Positions 5,974 to 8,430 of a stretch of 8,430 nucleotides of DNA are shown here, in pieces. The position numbers were made by a program, and so were the translations under genes. The notes under the pieces were generated by a model that saw only the letters and a list, made by a program, of their open reading frames with translations, did no database searches and was not told the DNA's origin. Position 1 is the first letter of the stretch. Every line of letters starts with the position of its first letter. The DNA is taken from positions 1 to 8,430 of the forward strand of contig JAEWGQ010000396.1 in the NCBI GenBank assembly GCA_023388235.1, in the 5' to 3' direction. The DNA comes from Actinomycetes bacterium. GTDB lineage: Bacteria > Actinomycetota > Actinomycetes > Actinomycetales > Cellulomonadaceae.

Positions 5974-7785
5974 ATGGCCCACCTGCTCGGCGGCGAAGCG
6001 CTGCACCTGTCCTTCCCGACCAAGAACGTCTTCGACTCGGTGACCGTGGGCCTCAACGAGGGCGACCGGGTGGGGATCGTCGGCCGCAACGGCGACGGCA
6101 AGTCCTCGCTGCTCGCGCTGCTGTCGGGGCGGCTGGCCCCGGACTCCGGGCGGGTGACCGTCCGCGGCGGCGTGCGGGTCGGCGTCCTGGACCAGACGGA
6201 CACCCTGGACCCCGCGCTGACCGTCGGCGCGTCCGTCGTCGGCGACCGCGCCGAGCACGAGTGGGCCGGCGACCCGAAGGTCCGCGACGTGGTCTCCGGC
6301 CTCGTGGGCGACCTGCCGTGGGACAAGCGCGTCGGCGACCTGTCCGGCGGGCAGCGGCGCCGCGTCGCGCTGGCCGCGCTGCTGGCCGGCGACGACGACG
6401 TGCTCATGCTGGACGAGCCGACCAACCACCTCGACGTCGAGGCCGTCACCTGGCTCGCCCGCCACCTGAACCGCCGCTGGTCGGCGACCGCCGGCGGCCT
6501 GCTGGTCGTCACCCACGACCGCTGGTTCCTGGACGAGGTGTGCACCGCGACCTGGGAGGTGCACGACGGGATCGTCGAGCCGTTCGAGGGCGGGTACGCC
6601 GCGTACGTGCTGCAGCGCGTCGAGCGGGACCGGATGGCCGCGGCCACCGAGGCCAAGCGGCAGAACCTCATGCGCAAGGAGCTCGCCTGGCTGCGCCGGG
6701 GCGCCCCCGCCCGCACCTCGAAGCCGAGGTTCCGCATCGAGGCCGCCAACCAGCTGATCGAGGACGTGCCGCCGCCGCGCGACACCGTCGAGCTGTCCCG
6801 GATGGCCACCGCGCGGCTGGGCAAGGACGTCGTCGACATCGAGGACGTGTCGGTGTCCTACGGCACGCACGAGGTGCTGCACGACGTGACGTGGCGGATC
6901 GCGCCGGGCGAGCGCACCGGCGTGCTCGGCGTGAACGGCGCCGGCAAGTCGACGCTGCTGGGCCTGGTGACGGGCGCCGTCGCGCCGACGACGGGCCGGG
7001 TCAAGCGCGGGAAGACCATCCGGGTCGCGACGCTCACCCAGGAGCTGGCGGAGCTCGCGGACATCGCCGACACCCGGGTCAACGACGTCATCGCCCGCTA
7101 CCGGACGTCCTACGTGGCCGGCGGCAAGGAGATGACGCCGGGGCAGCTGCTCGAGCGGCTCGGGTTCACCGCCGTCCAGCTCCAGACGCCCGTCAAGGAC
7201 CTCTCCGGCGGGCAGCGGCGGCGCCTCCAGCTGCTGCTCATCCTGCTCGACGAGCCGAACGTGCTGGTCCTCGACGAGCCGTCCAACGACCTGGACACCG
7301 ACATGCTCGCGGCGATGGAGGACCTGCTCGACACCTGGCCCGGCACGCTCCTCGTCGTGTCGCACGACCGGTACCTGCTGGAGCGGGTCACGGACCAGCA
7401 GTACGCGGTCCTCGACGGCCGCTTCCGGCACGTGCCCGGCGGCGTGGACGAGTACCTGCGCCTGCTGGAGCGGTCGCGGGCGGGGGCGGGCGCCGTGACG
7501 ACCGGGGCGCCCACCGAGGCGTCGGGTGCCGTCGGCGGCGAGGTCGCCCCGTCGGGCCTGGACGGGGCCGCGCTGCGCGCCGCCAAGAAGGAGCTCGGCG
7601 CGCTGGACCGGCGGATCTCCAAGCTGACCGGCCAGATCGAGGCGCTGGAGAAGAAGATGGCCGAGCACGACCCCGCGGACTACGTCGGGCTGACGGCCCT
7701 CGGCACCGACAAGGCCGCGCTGGAGGCCGAGGTGGCCGCCGTCGAGGAGCAGTGGATGACGCTCGCGGAGGCCGTGGAGGGCTGA
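5974..7785 (+). CDS. ABC-F family ATPase, Uup-like
   Basis: This is a 603-residue soluble protein with two ABC ATPase domains and no membrane segment: an ABC-F factor that acts at the ribosome E site rather than a transporter. In domain 1, Walker A is GRNGDGKS (37-44, with Asp where Ala is usual), the signature is LSGGQ (123-127), Walker B is LMLDEPTNHLD (144-154, E148) and the H-loop is H181. The interdomain linker (about 215-275) is basic, with KELAWLRRGAPARTSKPR typical of Uup relatives. In domain 2, Walker A is GVNGAGKS (319-326), LSGGQ is at 410-414, Walker B is LVLDEPSNDLD (431-441, E435) and H464 follows. The C-terminal 70 residues form a charged coiled coil, as in Uup. The housekeeping Uup type seems more likely than an antibiotic-resistance ABC-F, but sequence alone does not settle this. 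The start is set by the leaderless box. Confidence 0.93.
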   Translation: MAHLLGGEALHLSFPTKNVFDSVTVGLNEGDRVGIVGRNGDGKSSLLALLSGRLAPDSGRVTVRGGVRVGVLDQTDTLDPALTVGASVVGDRAEHEWAGDPKVRDVVSGLVGDLPWDKRVGDLSGGQRRRVALAALLAGDDDVLMLDEPTNHLDVEAVTWLARHLNRRWSATAGGLLVVTHDRWFLDEVCTATWEVHDGIVEPFEGGYAAYVLQRVERDRMAAATEAKRQNLMRKELAWLRRGAPARTSKPRFRIEAANQLIEDVPPPRDTVELSRMATARLGKDVVDIEDVSVSYGTHEVLHDVTWRIAPGERTGVLGVNGAGKSTLLGLVTGAVAPTTGRVKRGKTIRVATLTQELAELADIADTRVNDVIARYRTSYVAGGKEMTPGQLLERLGFTAVQLQTPVKDLSGGQRRRLQLLLILLDEPNVLVLDEPSNDLDTDMLAAMEDLLDTWPGTLLVVSHDRYLLERVTDQQYAVLDGRFRHVPGGVDEYLRLLERSRAGAGAVTTGAPTEASGAVGGEVAPSGLDGAALRAAKKELGALDRRISKLTGQIEALEKKMAEHDPADYVGLTALGTDKAALEAEVAAVEEQWMTLAEAVEG

Positions 7786-7788
7786 CAC

Positions 7789-7807
7789 CGGGCCCTCCAC
7801 AGGCCCG
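7789..7807 (+). terminator. Hairpin after the ABC-F stop codon
   Basis: CGGGCC (7789-7794) pairs with GGCCCG (7802-7807) around a 7-nt loop, four bases after the TGA. A 14-bp palindrome (7803-7816) overlaps its right arm. No T-tract follows, so it may be a weak or Rho-assisted terminator. Confidence 0.35.
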
Positions 7808-7845
7808 CGCGCGGGCGCGTCGTCCCCACCGGCGCGGCACGACCG

Positions 7846-7863
7846 GCGCCCGGTGCCGGGCGC
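7846..7863. promoter_or_regulatory. 18-bp dyad upstream of the small membrane-protein gene
   Basis: GCGCCCGG (7846-7853) and CCGGGCGC (7856-7863) are perfect inverted repeats around TG. The dyad ends five bases before the -10 box and overlaps the -35 region, much like the dyad before the MarR gene. It is a possible operator, or a chance GC dyad. Confidence 0.25.
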
Positions 7864-7868
7864 GCGCC

Positions 7869-7874
7869 TAGCGT
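7869..7874 (+). promoter_or_regulatory. -10 box TAGCGT, leaderless promoter
   Basis: TAGCGT fits TANNNT and lies 7 nt before the ATG at 7882. No Shine-Dalgarno sequence is present in the GC-only spacer, consistent with a leaderless mRNA. Confidence 0.5.
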
Positions 7875-7881
7875 CGGGCCC

Positions 7882-8358
7882 ATGACGCAGGCGGGCTGGC
7901 TCGGGGCGCTGTCGCTGCTCGGGCCGCTGGCCACGGGGGCGGCGGCGCTGGTCGCGCTGGTCGTCGGCATCGCGACGGTCCGGCAGCGCGACCGGGCGGA
8001 CCGGCGCGAGCAGTGGTGGCGGCGGGCCGAGTGGGCGCTGGGGCTGACGCTGTCCGCGAACCGGGCGCACGTGACCCGCGGGTTCGCCGTGCTGGACCAC
8101 CTGGCCCGCAGCGACCTCGCCACCCGGGACGAACGCCGGCTGCTGCGCGCGCTCACCGCAGCCGGCTTGAGCCGGGTCGCCGGCCTCCCGGAGGATGGTG
8201 GCGTCCCGGGGGGCCGTGACGAGGAGGAGGAGTCCGGTGGACCGGTTCGAGCAGGAGATCGAGGAGCAGCGGCTCCGCCGGGCGGCGGTGCTCCGCGACC
8301 CCGAGGTGCAGCGGGCGGCGGCCCGGCTCCGGGTCACCCTGGACGAGAGCCTGGGTGA
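7882..8358 (+). CDS. Uncharacterised protein with one N-terminal membrane segment
   Basis: I do not recognise a named family. The frame encodes 158 residues. Residues 6-33 are a strongly hydrophobic helix, probably a membrane anchor. A basic and Trp-rich stretch follows, RQRDRADRREQWWRRAEWAL (34-53), then a helical, cytoplasmic-looking part to about residue 98. Codon third positions stay G/C-rich up to about 8233, including an acidic run GRDEEEES (residues 111-118) that doubles as the ribosome site of the next gene. Beyond that, third positions lose their G/C bias and the Gly/Pro/Arg-rich sequence looks like a shadow of the next gene. The natural C-terminus is therefore probably near residue 118, and the last 40 residues may come from a lost stop codon or a frameshift. 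The start is supported by the leaderless -10 box. The function is unknown. Confidence 0.65.
   Translation: MTQAGWLGALSLLGPLATGAAALVALVVGIATVRQRDRADRREQWWRRAEWALGLTLSANRAHVTRGFAVLDHLARSDLATRDERRLLRALTAAGLSRVAGLPEDGGVPGGRDEEEESGGPVRAGDRGAAAPPGGGAPRPRGAAGGGPAPGHPGREPG
8220..8232 (+). promoter_or_regulatory. GAGG-repeat ribosome binding site of the 58-residue gene
   Basis: A run of GAG triplets (8221-8232, following the C at 8220) gives several overlapping GGAGG/GAGGAG matches to the 16S tail, with suitable spacing to the GTG at 8237. It favours that start over ATG at 8195 or GTG at 8216 in the same frame. Confidence 0.65.
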
Positions 8359-8413
8359 CGAGACCCCGCAGTGGATCCGGGACCTCGCCGAGGGCGCGCT
8401 CCCGGAACGCTGA
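8237..8413 (+). CDS. Small uncharacterised charged protein (58 aa)
   Basis: This is a 58-residue soluble, highly charged and mostly helical protein beginning MDRFEQEIEEQRLRRAAVLR and ending QWIRDLAEGALPER. It has no membrane segment, signal peptide or recognisable catalytic motif. G/C bias at third codon positions supports this frame over the overlapping one. The GTG start at 8237 is chosen for its strong upstream GAGG-repeat ribosome site. An in-frame ATG at 8195 would add 14 residues rich in Arg and Ser with third-position bias no better than neighbouring frames, and GGAGG lies too close to it. It follows the membrane-anchored protein gene in the same direction and is probably co-transcribed and translationally linked with it. 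The two may act together, but no function can be assigned. Confidence 0.7.
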   Translation: MDRFEQEIEEQRLRRAAVLRDPEVQRAAARLRVTLDESLGDETPQWIRDLAEGALPER

Positions 8414-8430
8414 CGCGCGCACGGCCCCAT

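Noticed and set aside
7803..7816. 14-bp palindrome GCCCGCGCGCGGGC as an operator
   Set aside because: It is an alternating GC run with no nearby promoter box, and it overlaps the post-ABC-F hairpin. It is best explained by composition.
3501..7871. Plus-strand open frame of 1456 codons across the kinase, regulator and ABC-F genes
   Set aside because: Its translation is low-complexity Arg/Ala/Pro/Gly/Ser, it matches no family, and it runs antisense or out of frame to well-supported genes. It is an artefact of few stop codons at high GC.
5848..8430. Minus-strand open frame of 860 codons, open to the window edge
   Set aside because: It is antisense to the ABC-F gene, is full of Arg/Pro/Gly/Gln/His, and has no domain-like pattern. 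It is a GC shadow.
8428..8430. CAT at the right edge as a minus-strand gene start
   Set aside because: The frame it opens is antisense to the small genes, with shadow-like composition and no coding signal.

Overview
The window is chromosomal DNA from a very high-GC Gram-positive bacterium. Extreme G/C bias at third codon positions, an actinobacterial-type TetR regulator, tRNA without an encoded CCA end, and several apparently leaderless genes point to an actinomycete, most likely of the Micrococcales/Cellulomonas type. The genus is an inference from style, not proof. Because stop codons are rare at this GC content, all strands carry very long spurious reading frames; these were left out.

Layout, left to right: a G-run cluster (11-61) lies just beyond the 3' end of a minus-strand tRNA-Gln(UUG) (76-147). 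A TetR regulator (245-952, +) diverges from the tRNA. A MarR regulator (1015-1551, +) follows, with a dyad and a leaderless -10 box in front. Convergent to it, on the minus strand, is a NatAB-type ABC exporter: ATPase 2738-3676 and permease 1578-2741, overlapping by ATGA. Upstream of these on the same strand is a two-component system: histidine kinase 4523-5842 and NarL-type response regulator 3792-4526, again overlapping by ATGA. A 115-bp gap with two overlapping hairpins and a promoter-like box separates the regulator from the exporter. A divergent spacer (5843-5973) with three copies of a 9-mer leads to a Uup-type ABC-F ATPase (5974-7785, +). The right end has two small uncharacterised genes: a one-TM protein from 7882, and a 58-residue protein (8237-8413) that the first frame overlaps by 122 bp.

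How they may work together: the kinase-regulator pair and the exporter look like a sense-and-export module for a membrane-active stress or compound. The MarR gene at the exporter's far end may be a second regulator, probably of itself. The ABC-F protein acts on ribosomes and is most likely housekeeping. The TetR gene beside tRNA-Gln resembles the Rv1019-like regulator that in actinobacteria lies near glmU and mfd. No phage, IS element, CRISPR array or clearly novel multi-gene system is visible. The points most worth checking are the recurring TANNNT-N6/7-start leaderless signature, the dyad before the MarR gene, the paired hairpins between regulator and exporter, and the odd overlap at the right end.
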